A stretch of 64,000 nt of DNA from Methanococcoides sp052057775 (GTDB lineage Archaea; Halobacteriota; Methanosarcinia; Methanosarcinales; Methanosarcinaceae). Positions 24,587 through 32,645 of the stretch are shown one piece after another. The notes beneath the pieces are model-generated. The model worked only from the letters and a program-made list of their open reading frames with translations. It made no database searches and was not told where the DNA came from. Positions within the stretch are counted from its first letter, which is position 1. Every line of letters starts with the position of its first letter. The DNA lies in NCBI RefSeq assembly GCF_052057775.1, contig NZ_CP195121.1, positions 2,356,001-2,420,000 on the forward strand, in the 5' to 3' direction. Position numbers and translations under genes: made by a program.

Positions 24587-24820
24587 TCAGGCTTTTTTTA
24601 TATGGACCTTCCAGACATCATTCTCTTCTTTGTCGATACCAAGGATGGTATGACCTTCGTTCTTCACACTCTTTGGAACATTTGATATCGCAGGAGGATA
24701 ATCAAAGATAACCGTGAGATTATCACCACTTTCCAGTTCCTCCAGTTGCAATTTCGTTTTTACGAAAGTAATGGGACAAATCTCCCCCCTGAGATCTAAT
24801 TCGATCGCTTCTTCAGCCAT
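24587..24820 (-). CDS. TusA-family protein (copy 2)
   Basis: 77-residue TusA/SirA-like protein. The signature is LRGEICPITFVKTK: the active cysteine is kept but the usual second proline of CPxP is Thr-Phe (CPIT), so it is a divergent copy compared with 11152-11388. It converges on the DUF169/SepCysS genes across the (GAA)14 tract and closes the sulfur island. Probable persulfide carrier; partner unknown. A TGAAAAT stretch precedes the ATG as a weak ribosome-binding site. Confidence 0.86.
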   Translation of the reverse strand: MAEEAIELDLRGEICPITFVKTKLQLEELESGDNLTVIFDYPPAISNVPKSVKNEGHTILGIDKEENDVWKVHIKKA

Positions 24821-25082
24821 ATTTTCACCTTTGATCTTTATTATTGTAATGGAAATAGCTCAGTCTGTAAAGATATAATAGCTAAGATACAGGCAAATAA
24901 AGACGGAATAATTCAAAGTAGAGAGATCAGGCACAATGAATTGTATTGTATCAGGAACTTGCATCAGGGTATAGAAATGATATCTGATAATGGTGAAGAT
25001 GCTGAAGTGTTGAAATTGGTGAAGAAACACGGATATACAATGCCACCTGAAAACTTATTATATGTTCTAAAGAGGGAAGGCA

Positions 25083-25730
25083 ATGCCATCAAAAGGAGAA
25101 CTGCTTGGGGAAGCATATACATCTTTGGTAGAGATCGATGAGAAAGGGGTATTCAATACCATTGAAAAATGGTTGGAAAATGATTATGATGCAAAAGAAC
25201 TTTTAGAAAAGTTCGCTGAGGCCCTTAGTGAAATTGGCAGAAGGTTCGAAGAAAAGGAATATTTCCTGTCCCAGCTAATGAACTCAACCCTGATCCTTGA
25301 AAAAGCCAACAAGCTCATTGCTGAAAAGCTTGCTGAGAAAGGTGTGGAGATTAAAAGTAAGGGAACGATTGTAATGGCAACTGTCAAAAACGATACACAT
25401 GACCTTGGAAAGAACATTGTTGCGAGCATGTTGAGGATCGCAGGTTTCAATGTGATCGATATCGGCAAGGACCGGTATGCATCAGAGATCATCGATGCGG
25501 CGATCACTAACAAGGCAGACATCATTGCAGTCTCCTCCATGACAAGCACTACAATGGGAACCCTTGGGGAATTGATAGGGCTACTTAAAGAAAAAGGAAT
25601 CCGGCAAAATATAAAAGTGATGATCAGCGGTGCTCCGGTAACACAGGATTATGCAGATTCCATAGGAGCCGATGCGTGTGTAAGGACTGCTGCAGAAGCA
25701 GTTGAAACCGCTGAAAGTTTTATGAATTAA
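25083..25730 (+). CDS. Methyltransferase-type corrinoid protein (MtbC/MtmC-like)
   Basis: 215 residues: an N-terminal helical cap domain (about 1-88) and a cobalamin-binding Rossmann domain with the DxHxxG motif D104-T-H106-D-L-G109, plus SSMTSTTMG and SGAPVTQDYADSIGAD that wrap the dimethylbenzimidazole tail. H106 is the cobalt ligand. Such proteins carry the methyl group from methylamines, methanol or methylthiols towards coenzyme M. No cognate methyltransferase is adjacent, so the substrate is unknown. GGGAAGG precedes the ATG. The gap 24821-25082 upstream holds only a doubtful short frame. Confidence 0.92.
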   Translation: MPSKGELLGEAYTSLVEIDEKGVFNTIEKWLENDYDAKELLEKFAEALSEIGRRFEEKEYFLSQLMNSTLILEKANKLIAEKLAEKGVEIKSKGTIVMATVKNDTHDLGKNIVASMLRIAGFNVIDIGKDRYASEIIDAAITNKADIIAVSSMTSTTMGTLGELIGLLKEKGIRQNIKVMISGAPVTQDYADSIGADACVRTAAEAVETAESFMN

Positions 25731-25747
25731 GCCAACATGGGGAAATG

Positions 25748-25796
25748 TTTATATAATATTTAATACAATTCACGATTGTGATTCACCATTGTGAAT
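25748..25796 (+). promoter_or_regulatory. TATA box and two overlapping palindromic operators
   Basis: TTTATATA at 25748-25755 is followed by two inverted repeats spaced 13 bases apart: ATTCAC-GATT-GTGATT (25768-25783, one mismatch) and ATTCAC-CATT-GTGAAT (25781-25796, perfect). They share ATT at 25781-25783 and cover the expected transcription start (about 25 bases after the TATA box). This is a typical repressor layout for the following helix-turn-helix gene, suggesting autoregulation (inference). Confidence 0.72.
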
Positions 25797-25846
25797 TATA
25801 TGTCTCAAACGGGACAAATAACATTACAAAAAAAGGAGCCAATATA

Positions 25847-26240
25847 ATGAGGGATCGTTTTTGTTGACAATCACAGGGAAAAAGTACAGATAAAGAGAGA
25901 AATCGAAGATCCAAAGGACAAAAACCTTAGGAAAACGATAGAAGCACTGCCACCTTCTGCAAAACTTGTCTATAAGGTGCTGGAATATGGTGGCCTTCTG
26001 ACACAAAAAGAGATAGCTGAGCAAAGTTATCTTCCCCCACGTACCATTCGATATGCATTGGGAAGACTGAAAGAAGAAGATTTCCTGCAGGAAAGATTCT
26101 ACTTCAAAGACGCAAGGCAAAGCCTGTACGGCCTGAAAGAAATGCCTGGACAACAGGCAACAGGTGGAGCACCCCGACAGGAAGACTTTGAATTCGCCAA
26201 TGTTTATACCGTTCCGAAGGAGTACGAAGTATTGGTATAA
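25847..26240 (+). pseudogene. Winged helix-turn-helix regulator with a +1 frameshift
   Basis: An ATG at 25847 with GGAG upstream encodes only MRDRFC before TGA. If one T of the T5 run 25858-25862 is dropped, the frame continues as MRDRFVDNHREKVQIKRE and runs to 26240, giving about 130 residues. The downstream part has a clear MarR/TrmB-like helix-turn-helix (LLTQKEIAEQSYLPPRTIRYALGRLKEEDFL). The shifted frame has no ATG, GTG or TTG before the GTG at 25977, which would cut the N-terminus. So the gene is frameshifted, recoded, or carries a sequencing error in a homopolymer. Confidence 0.72.
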
Positions 26241-26373
26241 GTTCCATTATATGGAAAACATCAACTCAACAACCTGAAAAAAAGAACACTACAAATAGAA
26301 TAGTGTTACAACCAATGAAGGACTCATTGTGAGAACAATGGGTTCAACTATTATTTTTAAACCAGGTCCTATT

Positions 26374-27447
26374 TTATTTTTCAAACTGGAGATCACTACC
26401 TTCTGACCTCAGAACAACAGGAACGAGACCATTGTATTCAGCAGCGCTAATGATCCTGACATCCATATCCTCTGCTGCATCCCATACCTTTGCAACCCGT
26501 CCCCTGTAAAGCGGATCTCTCAAAAGATGATGATCATAAATTATTACATCAGGAGAACTTTCCCGGATTATCCGAATGATGTTATTAATACATCGATCAA
26601 GATTCGTCCTGTTAAGTAAATATCCAAGAAGATATGTGGGCGGACCATCGAGTATCAGTATATCAGGACTCTCATCTATGATCCATTGTGCATGATCTTC
26701 AATGACCGGACCCTGCAGGTCCGAAGTGTGGATAAGCTTTTTTCCGCCATAGTCTATGATAGTAGCGATCACCCAGCCGGTCGATGAATATTCGATCCCG
26801 TGAAAAAGCGGACGACTGAAACGTACTTTGGTATCGCCTACCTCGAATCCGGAGCCGTCAGAGAAATGCATATTTGGAGACACAGGTTTGATCCACCGCT
26901 CAGTGGACCAGCGCTGCTGCATCTTCCGAAATCTGGACCTCCATTTAGAGATCAGCTCCCCCCTGCGTTTCTGGTAATTACCAAAATCCTTTGAAAAAGC
27001 CATAGGCAGACATTCCACGGGGTCCCGGTATTGTCTTTGTCCTGGAGGAGAATACATGAGATCGGCTTTATTGAAGCGACTCATCCGTTGCAGAAGATCA
27101 CGGGAACGCTCCCATTGCGAATGATTTATCCATCTGTTGGGGTCCTTGATCCAGAGATCCGTGTTAAGAAATATCTCACACGCTTCTTTATCGACCATAT
27201 AATGATCAAAATGATAGTGGCTGATCACAATATGTTCAGCTTTTTCCATTTCCACCCTGATACGCTCTGTTGCACTGTTTAGATAGAAATACTTCCCGAG
27301 ATCATCCAGAGGAAAGCTCTTTTGCATGATTGCCGCCCCAGGGTCGATAAGGATGCTGGTGTCAGGGGTCTTTACAAGAGTGCAGGATGACTTGACACCC
27401 ATTGAATCAAATGCGATGAGCTTGAATTCCAGTTCTCCGGACAACAT
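26374..27447 (-). CDS. Metallo-beta-lactamase-fold hydrolase, UPF0282 type
   Basis: 357 residues. The MBL metal motif is present as SHYHFDHYM (HxHxDH) near residue 76, with a later HTSDLQG and DHHLLRD giving further ligands. Similar archaeal proteins form the uncharacterised UPF0282 family. The substrate is unknown; nucleic-acid or small-ester hydrolysis are both possible. AGGTGG before the ATG at 27447 supports this start over the GTG at 27456. It follows the small membrane-protein gene by 17 bases in a two-gene operon. Confidence 0.83.
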   Translation of the reverse strand: MLSGELEFKLIAFDSMGVKSSCTLVKTPDTSILIDPGAAIMQKSFPLDDLGKYFYLNSATERIRVEMEKAEHIVISHYHFDHYMVDKEACEIFLNTDLWIKDPNRWINHSQWERSRDLLQRMSRFNKADLMYSPPGQRQYRDPVECLPMAFSKDFGNYQKRRGELISKWRSRFRKMQQRWSTERWIKPVSPNMHFSDGSGFEVGDTKVRFSRPLFHGIEYSSTGWVIATIIDYGGKKLIHTSDLQGPVIEDHAQWIIDESPDILILDGPPTYLLGYLLNRTNLDRCINNIIRIIRESSPDVIIYDHHLLRDPLYRGRVAKVWDAAEDMDVRIISAAEYNGLVPVVLRSEGSDLQFEK

Positions 27448-27464
27448 GACCCCCACCTGAAAAC

Positions 27465-27926
27465 TTAGTCTTTCGTGATCAGCAGGTTCACCTTATACAT
27501 CATAAGAAATGTCAGGAAATAAGCAACCACTGCCCAATATGAGTTCCACCAGGTCAGATACTCCAGATAACCAACAGAAACCAGTCCGGCTTCAATCATT
27601 GCACCCACAACAGCGATCAGGAAACTTGTAGACAAAGCTGTAGATGTATCCCAGTTCCTTGGGAACAGCAAATAATATGTAGCTCCCGCAAGAGTTGCAA
27701 TGAAGAACACCTCTATCGGTACAAAGCCCAGGAAAAGAACACTGTTCTTAGTGACCCACAGGTCAAAGTAGCCACCCAGATTCTCAAAGAAAAAATCAAA
27801 GATCGCAAGGAACAATCCGAGCTTCAACGCTTCGGACAGGTTCCTGTGTAAAAGCACTGCAAGAACAGAAAATATGCCTATTGAAAGCATCAGCAGAAAG
27901 AACCATATACTCATTAATGCCAACAT
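27465..27926 (-). CDS. Small polytopic membrane protein, function unknown
   Basis: 153 residues with about five hydrophobic spans (6-26, 36-50, 63-85, 95-120, 130-150). Conserved-looking features include FFFENLGGYFDLWVTKN between spans 2 and 3 and YLTWWNSYWAVVAYF near the end, which recall the loop pattern of lycopene-cyclase or carotenoid-type membrane domains, but the match is too weak to assign. It is the first gene of an operon with the MBL-fold hydrolase. Confidence 0.7.
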   Translation of the reverse strand: MLALMSIWFFLLMLSIGIFSVLAVLLHRNLSEALKLGLFLAIFDFFFENLGGYFDLWVTKNSVLFLGFVPIEVFFIATLAGATYYLLFPRNWDTSTALSTSFLIAVVGAMIEAGLVSVGYLEYLTWWNSYWAVVAYFLTFLMMYKVNLLITKD

Positions 27927-28074
27927 CTACTACCCCTATAATAATATCTATTCAGGAGATGCTATTTAAGAAATTGGATAAAGATGACAAACTATTTGGG
28001 CATTAGAACAAAGAGGAGCTAATAGTCAAAAACAATAAGAAAATCACGATCTTAAAACCAAAAAAATAAGAGAA

Positions 28075-28146
28075 TACACCAGCCGGGACTCGAACCCGGG
28101 TTCGAGCGTTGGCAACGCCCGGTGATGACCACTACACTACTGGTGT
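28075..28146 (-). tRNA. tRNA-Gly (anticodon GCC)
   Basis: Folds as a cloverleaf: acceptor ACACCAG/CTGGTGT, D-arm GTGTAGTGGTCATCAC, anticodon arm GGGCG-TTGCCAA-CGCTC (GCC), T-arm CCGGG-TTCGAGT-CCCGG, discriminator A. CCA is not encoded. The first pair is A1-U72, unusual for glycine tRNA, where G1-C72 is normal. Last of three tRNA genes in one leftward unit. Confidence 0.93.
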
Positions 28147-28162
28147 GAATTGTATGTTCTGG

Positions 28163-28234
28163 TGCCCAGACCCGGATTCGAACCGGGGACAACTGCCTCT
28201 TCAGGGCAGCGCTCTCCCACTGAGCTACCTGGGC
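28163..28234 (-). tRNA. tRNA-Phe (anticodon GAA)
   Basis: Cloverleaf with acceptor GCCCAGG/TCTGGGC (one G-U), D-arm AGCTCAGTGGGAGAGC, anticodon arm CTGCC-CTGAAGA-GGCAG (GAA), T-arm CCGG-TTCGAAT-CCGG and discriminator A. CCA not encoded. Middle gene of the Val-Phe-Gly set, 16 bases from tRNA-Gly. Confidence 0.95.
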
Positions 28235-28303
28235 CTTGGGAGCAACCGATAGATGTCCTTTTGGGATATAAAGGTATCGGAAGACACTATTGTAAGATTG
28301 TGG

Positions 28304-28377
28304 TGGGCCCGCGGAGAGTCGAACTCCGGACCTCCGCCATGTCAAGGCGACGTCATAACCATCTAGACCACGAGCCC
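28304..28377 (-). tRNA. tRNA-Val (anticodon GAC)
   Basis: Cloverleaf with acceptor GGGCTCG/CGGGCCC, D-arm GGTCTAGATGGTTATGAC, anticodon arm TCGCC-TTGACAT-GGCGG (GAC, reading GUC/GUU), T-arm GGAG-TTCGACT-CTCC and discriminator A. CCA not encoded. First gene of the leftward tRNA set; TTTTTATACC near 28483-28492 is the likely TATA box. Confidence 0.94.
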
Positions 28378-28389
28378 ATGTTGCTTGTC

Positions 28390-28464
28390 CGTTGTCCAGT
28401 AATGTTCGATCCTGAACAACGCTTTTGTTTCTGTTTTGCTTCGAACCATGTCGCCCGAAGCAAA
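28390..28464 (-). ncRNA. Structured leader or candidate small RNA before tRNA-Val
   Basis: Between the TATA box (about 28487) and tRNA-Val the minus strand forms two hairpins: a perfect 9-bp stem (TTTGCTTCG 28435-28443 with CGAAGCAAA 28456-28464, 12-base loop, followed in the RNA by ACA) and an 8-bp stem (28414-28421 with 28390-28397, followed by GACA). Two hairpins each trailed by an ACA-like box recall H/ACA guide RNAs, but no guide pocket or kink-turn was identified, so this is only a candidate. Confidence 0.35.
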
Positions 28465-28550
28465 CTCCTATAACCGATTTATGGTATAAAAACTTTGTCA
28501 TCAAACCGGATTTTGGGATACATATCCGAGATTTGTCAAAATTTTAATAT

Positions 28551-29324
28551 TTAGTAATTTTCAACATCAATAGACGTTATTATTGGGTTTTCGCCACAAA
28601 CCGGACATTTTAGATTTCTGTTCACTGTTATCTCATCAAACCTCATTCCGAGGGCATCGTAGTAGATCATGCGCCCTACCAGCGGTTTCCCGAGGCAGGA
28701 AATGTACTTCACCACCTCTGTTGCCTGCATGGTTCCCACAACACCAGGAAGAATACCCATTACCCCGGCAGTCCTTGCAGCATCGGTCGAGGGTGATCTT
28801 GAGAAGATGCAGCGATAGCACGGACCCTCGTGCGGAAGGATCGTCATAACCTGACCCTCGAACATGAATATGCTACCATGGAAAAGGGGCTTGTTGTGCA
28901 AAACACAGGCATCGTTGAGCAGATAGCGGGTGGCAAAGTTGTCCGAACAGTCCACAACAACATCGTAATCCCCGATAAGCTCCTCGACATTTTCCGGGCT
29001 CAAGCGCATGTTATATGCAACTACCATGACATCGGGATTCAGGCTTTCCACGTATTCCTTCGCAGACTCGACCTTGGGTCTGCCAAGATTGCCCGCATGG
29101 ATCACCTGACGCTGGAGGTTGCTCATCTCCACTACATCGTCATCGATGATACCGAGCTTGCCCACCCCTGCAGCAGCAAGGTATTGTATCACAGGAGAAC
29201 CAAGACCGCCTGAACCGACGCACAGCACCTTTGATTCCAGCAGGCGCTTCTGCCCTTCCTCGCCCATGGCCTTCATGATAATATGCTTTGCATATCGTTC
29301 CTTTTGATCAGAAGTTAAGTCCAT
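28551..29324 (-). CDS. ThiF/MoeB/HesA-type E1-like adenylyltransferase (copy 2)
   Basis: 257-residue paralogue of 11470-12288. It has GSGGLGSPVIQYLAAAGVG (about 36-54), DDDVVEMSNLQRQV, DCSDNFATRYLLND and the zinc pairs CYRC and CPVC. It stops at SIDVENY, without the GGGVCSIG tail of copy 1, and the region after CYRC differs (SRSPSTDAARTAGVMG against EHAPPAGMVPSCQEAGVIG), losing the cysteine just there. The two probably charge different carriers. It diverges from the Mrp operon with a 117-base gap. Confidence 0.92.
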   Translation of the reverse strand: MDLTSDQKERYAKHIIMKAMGEEGQKRLLESKVLCVGSGGLGSPVIQYLAAAGVGKLGIIDDDVVEMSNLQRQVIHAGNLGRPKVESAKEYVESLNPDVMVVAYNMRLSPENVEELIGDYDVVVDCSDNFATRYLLNDACVLHNKPLFHGSIFMFEGQVMTILPHEGPCYRCIFSRSPSTDAARTAGVMGILPGVVGTMQATEVVKYISCLGKPLVGRMIYYDALGMRFDEITVNRNLKCPVCGENPIITSIDVENY

Positions 29325-29407
29325 GATTCTAATAATACCAACAAAATCCTATAAATAGACCGAAGATTGTTAGGAATTTGTCATGGTTTATAATTGTAAT
29401 TAAAAAC

Positions 29408-29416
29408 AGTTATATA
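29408..29416 (+). promoter_or_regulatory. TATA box of the mrp operon
   Basis: GTTATATAT about 30 bases before the mrpA ATG (29442), with GAGGAG close to the start codon. The predicted transcription start falls next to the ribosome-binding site, so the leader is very short. Confidence 0.5.
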
Positions 29417-29441
29417 TAGGGACTTTATTTAGTGAGGAGAC

Positions 29442-31814
29442 ATGGATTCATTTAGTGCGATTACGGCAGCCATCTTCCTGCCGTTCATATTTGCCGGGCT
29501 CATACCCGTCATGGAAAAGCTGTTAAAACAACGCGTGGGCTGGTTTGCAGCAGCCACAGCCCTTGTTTGCTTCATACTTATCGGCATGGCAGCGCCGGAA
29601 GTTATCGAGGAAGGGCATATCGTTCAGGGTACAATATCATGGATACCATCTGCAGGGGTCAACTTCTCCATCTATGCAGACGGACTCGCAATGATGATCG
29701 GATTTATCGCATCCGGTATCGGTGTTCTTATCATGTCCTATTCCAACGGGTACATGTCGCACAAAGAGGACCTTAAAAGATATTACCAGTACCTCCTCCT
29801 CTTCATGGGCTCCATGATAGGAATGGTCTTTTCCGCAAATACCATACAATTGTTCATATTCTGGGAACTTACCAGTATCACATCGTTCATGCTTATCGGA
29901 TATTGGAGGCACAAGCCTGAATCCATCTATGGTGCCACCAAATCCCTTTTGCTCACTGCCGCCGGCGGACTTGCAATGCTTGCAGGTTTCCTGTTCCTGC
30001 GCGCGATCACAGGCTCTTTTGATCTTGCAGCAATACTCAATGACCCCCAGGTCATCCATGCTATCAAGGAGCATGAGCTTTTCCTTATAACACTTATACT
30101 CATATTCATCGGTGCAGCAGCAAAGTCCGCACAGGGTCCATTCTACATATGGCTCCCGAACGCAATGGAAGCACCGACCCCGGTAAGTGCTTTCCTGCAC
30201 TCGGCTACAATGGTCAAGGCAGGTATCTACCTCATTGCAAGGATGCATCCTATCTTCTCTGGAACTGAAGCATGGTTCATCCTCGTAAGCGGTACAGGTA
30301 TCCTTACAATGCTGGTAGCCGGATTCCTTGCGTTCAGGCAGACCGATATCAAAGGAATACTGGCATACTCAACCATCAGCCAGCTGGCCTACATGATGAC
30401 CATGTACGGTTACACCACACACCACGAACCAGGCATAGGTGTCGCAGCTGCAACGTTCCATCTCCTGAACCACGCAACGTTCAAGGCATGTCTGTTCCTT
30501 GTAGCCGGCATAGTCGCACACGAAGCAGCCACGCGTGACATACGAAAACTCGGAGGGTTGCGGCGTGAGATGCCTATAACGTTCATCGTGGCGAGCATTG
30601 CAGCCCTTGCGATGGCTGGTGTGCCACCACTCAACGGTTTCCTGAGCAAGGAGATGTTCTATGAATCATCCCTTGAGATGGGACACCTGCTTGGAGGCGC
30701 CTTCACATTCATCATTCCTGCATGCGCAGTCCTTGGTGGTGTATTCACCTTCGCTTACTCCATCAAGCTCATCGACGGCATATTCCTCGGAGAGCGCTCA
30801 AAGGAACACCTTCCTGAGCACATCCATGAACCACCACTCACAATGCTGATCCCGCCTGCATTCCTTGCAGGACTTGTGATACTCTTCGGAGTGGTGCCAT
30901 CACTGCCAGTACATCACATCATCGAGCCTACTGTCTCAGGCATCCTACTGGAGGAAGCCCACCTGCACGTAAAGCTCTGGCACGGTTTTACAACATCCCT
31001 GATGATGACCATTGTCACTTTCATACTTGGTATCCTGATATACATGAGATATGACAGGATCGCAGAATGGCAGGACGGCTTTAATGCAAAACACCCATGG
31101 ATCAGCGTCAATTACTATTACAACAATGCTGTGGATTCCGCAAAGGACAGGGCATTTAAGTTCTCTTCGTTCACACAACCAGGGAACATCAAGTACTACA
31201 TGAGCGCAATGCTTCTGCTTATGATCGCGCTGGTAGCGGTTCCGGTGATCATCCTTGCCACTACCATAGTACCATCCACATTGAACTTCAGCATCCCGCC
31301 ATACGAAGCTCTCCTCCTCATATTGCTGGTCGTGGCAGCCCTGGCAGCAGCGGTCCTTCCAAGATACCTGCCGGCCATCATTGCATTATCTGCACTGGGA
31401 TACGGCGTAAGCCTGCTTTTCATCTATCTGAAAGCACCTGACCTTGCACTGACACAGGTACTGGTCGAGACCCTCTCCACCATTATCTTCCTGCTTGCGA
31501 TAACGAAGATCCCGCAGAAGTACAAAGAGAAAATCACGACCTCGGTGCTTGTCAGGGACCTGACAATATCCCTTGCGGTTGCAGCAAGCGTTTTCGTCGT
31601 ATTGCTCAACGCGACACAGGGAATTGTGCCACCATTCGAATCCCTTTCACACTACTTCATTGAGAACAGCCTTCCGCTTGCAGGAGGGCACAACATCGTC
31701 AATGTGATCATTGTGGATTTCAGAGGTTACGATACACTCGGAGAAATATCGGTGCTCTGTCTTGCAGCACTGGGTGTATACAACCTCATACACAGCAGAG
31801 GTGAGGAACAATGA
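29442..31814 (+). CDS. mrpA: Mrp-type Na+/H+ antiporter subunit A
   Basis: 790-residue, NuoL-like proton-translocating membrane subunit with some 20 hydrophobic spans. Conserved features include FIFWELTSITSFMLIGYW (about 134-151), AAKSAQGPFYIWLPNAMEAPTPVSAFLHSATMVKAG (about 226-262) with the key lysine, and the C-terminal DUF4040/MbhD-like part (LALTQVLVETLSTIIFLLAI) followed by an MbhE-like end. First of a seven-gene operon in the order A-G. In methanogens the complex exchanges Na+ and H+ during methyl and acetate metabolism. Confidence 0.96.
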   Translation: MDSFSAITAAIFLPFIFAGLIPVMEKLLKQRVGWFAAATALVCFILIGMAAPEVIEEGHIVQGTISWIPSAGVNFSIYADGLAMMIGFIASGIGVLIMSYSNGYMSHKEDLKRYYQYLLLFMGSMIGMVFSANTIQLFIFWELTSITSFMLIGYWRHKPESIYGATKSLLLTAAGGLAMLAGFLFLRAITGSFDLAAILNDPQVIHAIKEHELFLITLILIFIGAAAKSAQGPFYIWLPNAMEAPTPVSAFLHSATMVKAGIYLIARMHPIFSGTEAWFILVSGTGILTMLVAGFLAFRQTDIKGILAYSTISQLAYMMTMYGYTTHHEPGIGVAAATFHLLNHATFKACLFLVAGIVAHEAATRDIRKLGGLRREMPITFIVASIAALAMAGVPPLNGFLSKEMFYESSLEMGHLLGGAFTFIIPACAVLGGVFTFAYSIKLIDGIFLGERSKEHLPEHIHEPPLTMLIPPAFLAGLVILFGVVPSLPVHHIIEPTVSGILLEEAHLHVKLWHGFTTSLMMTIVTFILGILIYMRYDRIAEWQDGFNAKHPWISVNYYYNNAVDSAKDRAFKFSSFTQPGNIKYYMSAMLLLMIALVAVPVIILATTIVPSTLNFSIPPYEALLLILLVVAALAAAVLPRYLPAIIALSALGYGVSLLFIYLKAPDLALTQVLVETLSTIIFLLAITKIPQKYKEKITTSVLVRDLTISLAVAASVFVVLLNATQGIVPPFESLSHYFIENSLPLAGGHNIVNVIIVDFRGYDTLGEISVLCLAALGVYNLIHSRGEEQ

Positions 31815-32230
31815 CCACAATAATTACGAAAACAATAACAAAGATATGCATACCCCTGGTGATCCTGTTCTCCATATCACTGCTGCTCGCAGGACACAAC
31901 AACCCCGGAGGAGGTTTCATCGGTGGTGTGATGTTCGCTTCGGTCATTGCACTGATGTACGTCGTGTTCGGACTGAAATATGTAAAAACGTTCTTCAACC
32001 CGGACTGGGCCAAATGGTTCGGATTCGGGCTTGCACTGGCATCCTTCACAGCATTTGCAGCAATGCTCTTCGGACATAACTTCTTCAGGAGTGCCGTGGA
32101 GTTTGTCCATCTTCCGCTTTTCGGGGAGATCGAACTCGTATCTGCCGGTCTCTTTGACATAGGCGTTTATTTCGTAGTGATCGGATCACTGCTGTTCATC
32201 TTCAAGAACGTAGGTGATGACAATGAATAA
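31811..32230 (+). CDS. mrpB: Mrp-type Na+/H+ antiporter subunit B
   Basis: 139-residue MnhB-like membrane protein with about four spans. It has the family motif LLLAGHNNPGGGFIGGVMFAS (about 19-39) and ends IFKNVGDDNE. Its ATG overlaps the mrpA stop (ATGA), and its own end overlaps mrpC. Confidence 0.95.
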   Translation: MTTIITKTITKICIPLVILFSISLLLAGHNNPGGGFIGGVMFASVIALMYVVFGLKYVKTFFNPDWAKWFGFGLALASFTAFAAMLFGHNFFRSAVEFVHLPLFGEIELVSAGLFDIGVYFVVIGSLLFIFKNVGDDNE

Positions 32231-32645
32231 TACATTACTTACCCTTACTATCGCACTTCTTTTCGGCATTGGTACTTTCCTTATGCTGAGAAGGGATATC
32301 ATAAAGGTCATAATCGGGCTTTCCATCCTGTCCCATGCAGTGAACCTGCTTATCGTCTCCACTGGAGTTTTCGATGGTACAAAAGTACCTATCATCACAG
32401 GTGACGGACACGGAGGAGAAGCCTCAGGAATAATATTCAATGATAATCTTGCCGATAGCGTACTAGCACCTGTGGCCTCAGCATCAACACATGTTGAGTT
32501 CGTCGATCCGCTTGTCCAGGCGCTGGTGCTAACAGCTATCGTCATCAGCCTTGCTACAACAGCATTCATACTGATCCTTGCATACAGGATATACGAGGAA
32601 TATGGAACCACTGATATACGTGAGCTCAGGAGGCTGTGGGGATGA
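32223..32645 (+). CDS. mrpC: Mrp-type Na+/H+ antiporter subunit C
   Basis: 140-residue NuoK-like protein with three hydrophobic spans: 3-21, about 27-47 (VIIGLSILSHAVNLLIVSTG) and about 100-125 (VDPLVQALVLTAIVISLATTAFILIL). A loop of about 45 residues with GDGHGGEASG separates spans 2 and 3. The ATG at 32223 has AGGTGA at proper distance and overlaps the mrpB stop; in-frame GTG/ATG at 32214-32217 are rejected. Confidence 0.95.
   Translation: MNNTLLTLTIALLFGIGTFLMLRRDIIKVIIGLSILSHAVNLLIVSTGVFDGTKVPIITGDGHGGEASGIIFNDNLADSVLAPVASASTHVEFVDPLVQALVLTAIVISLATTAFILILAYRIYEEYGTTDIRELRRLWG

Noticed and set aside
24977..25141. Short frame (MISDNGEDAEVLKLVKKHGYTMPPENLL...) before the corrinoid gene
   Set aside because: Its first part looks protein-like, but it runs 59 bases into the corrinoid coding sequence in another frame and has only a weak ribosome-binding site. 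It may be a decayed fragment; I could not support it as a gene.
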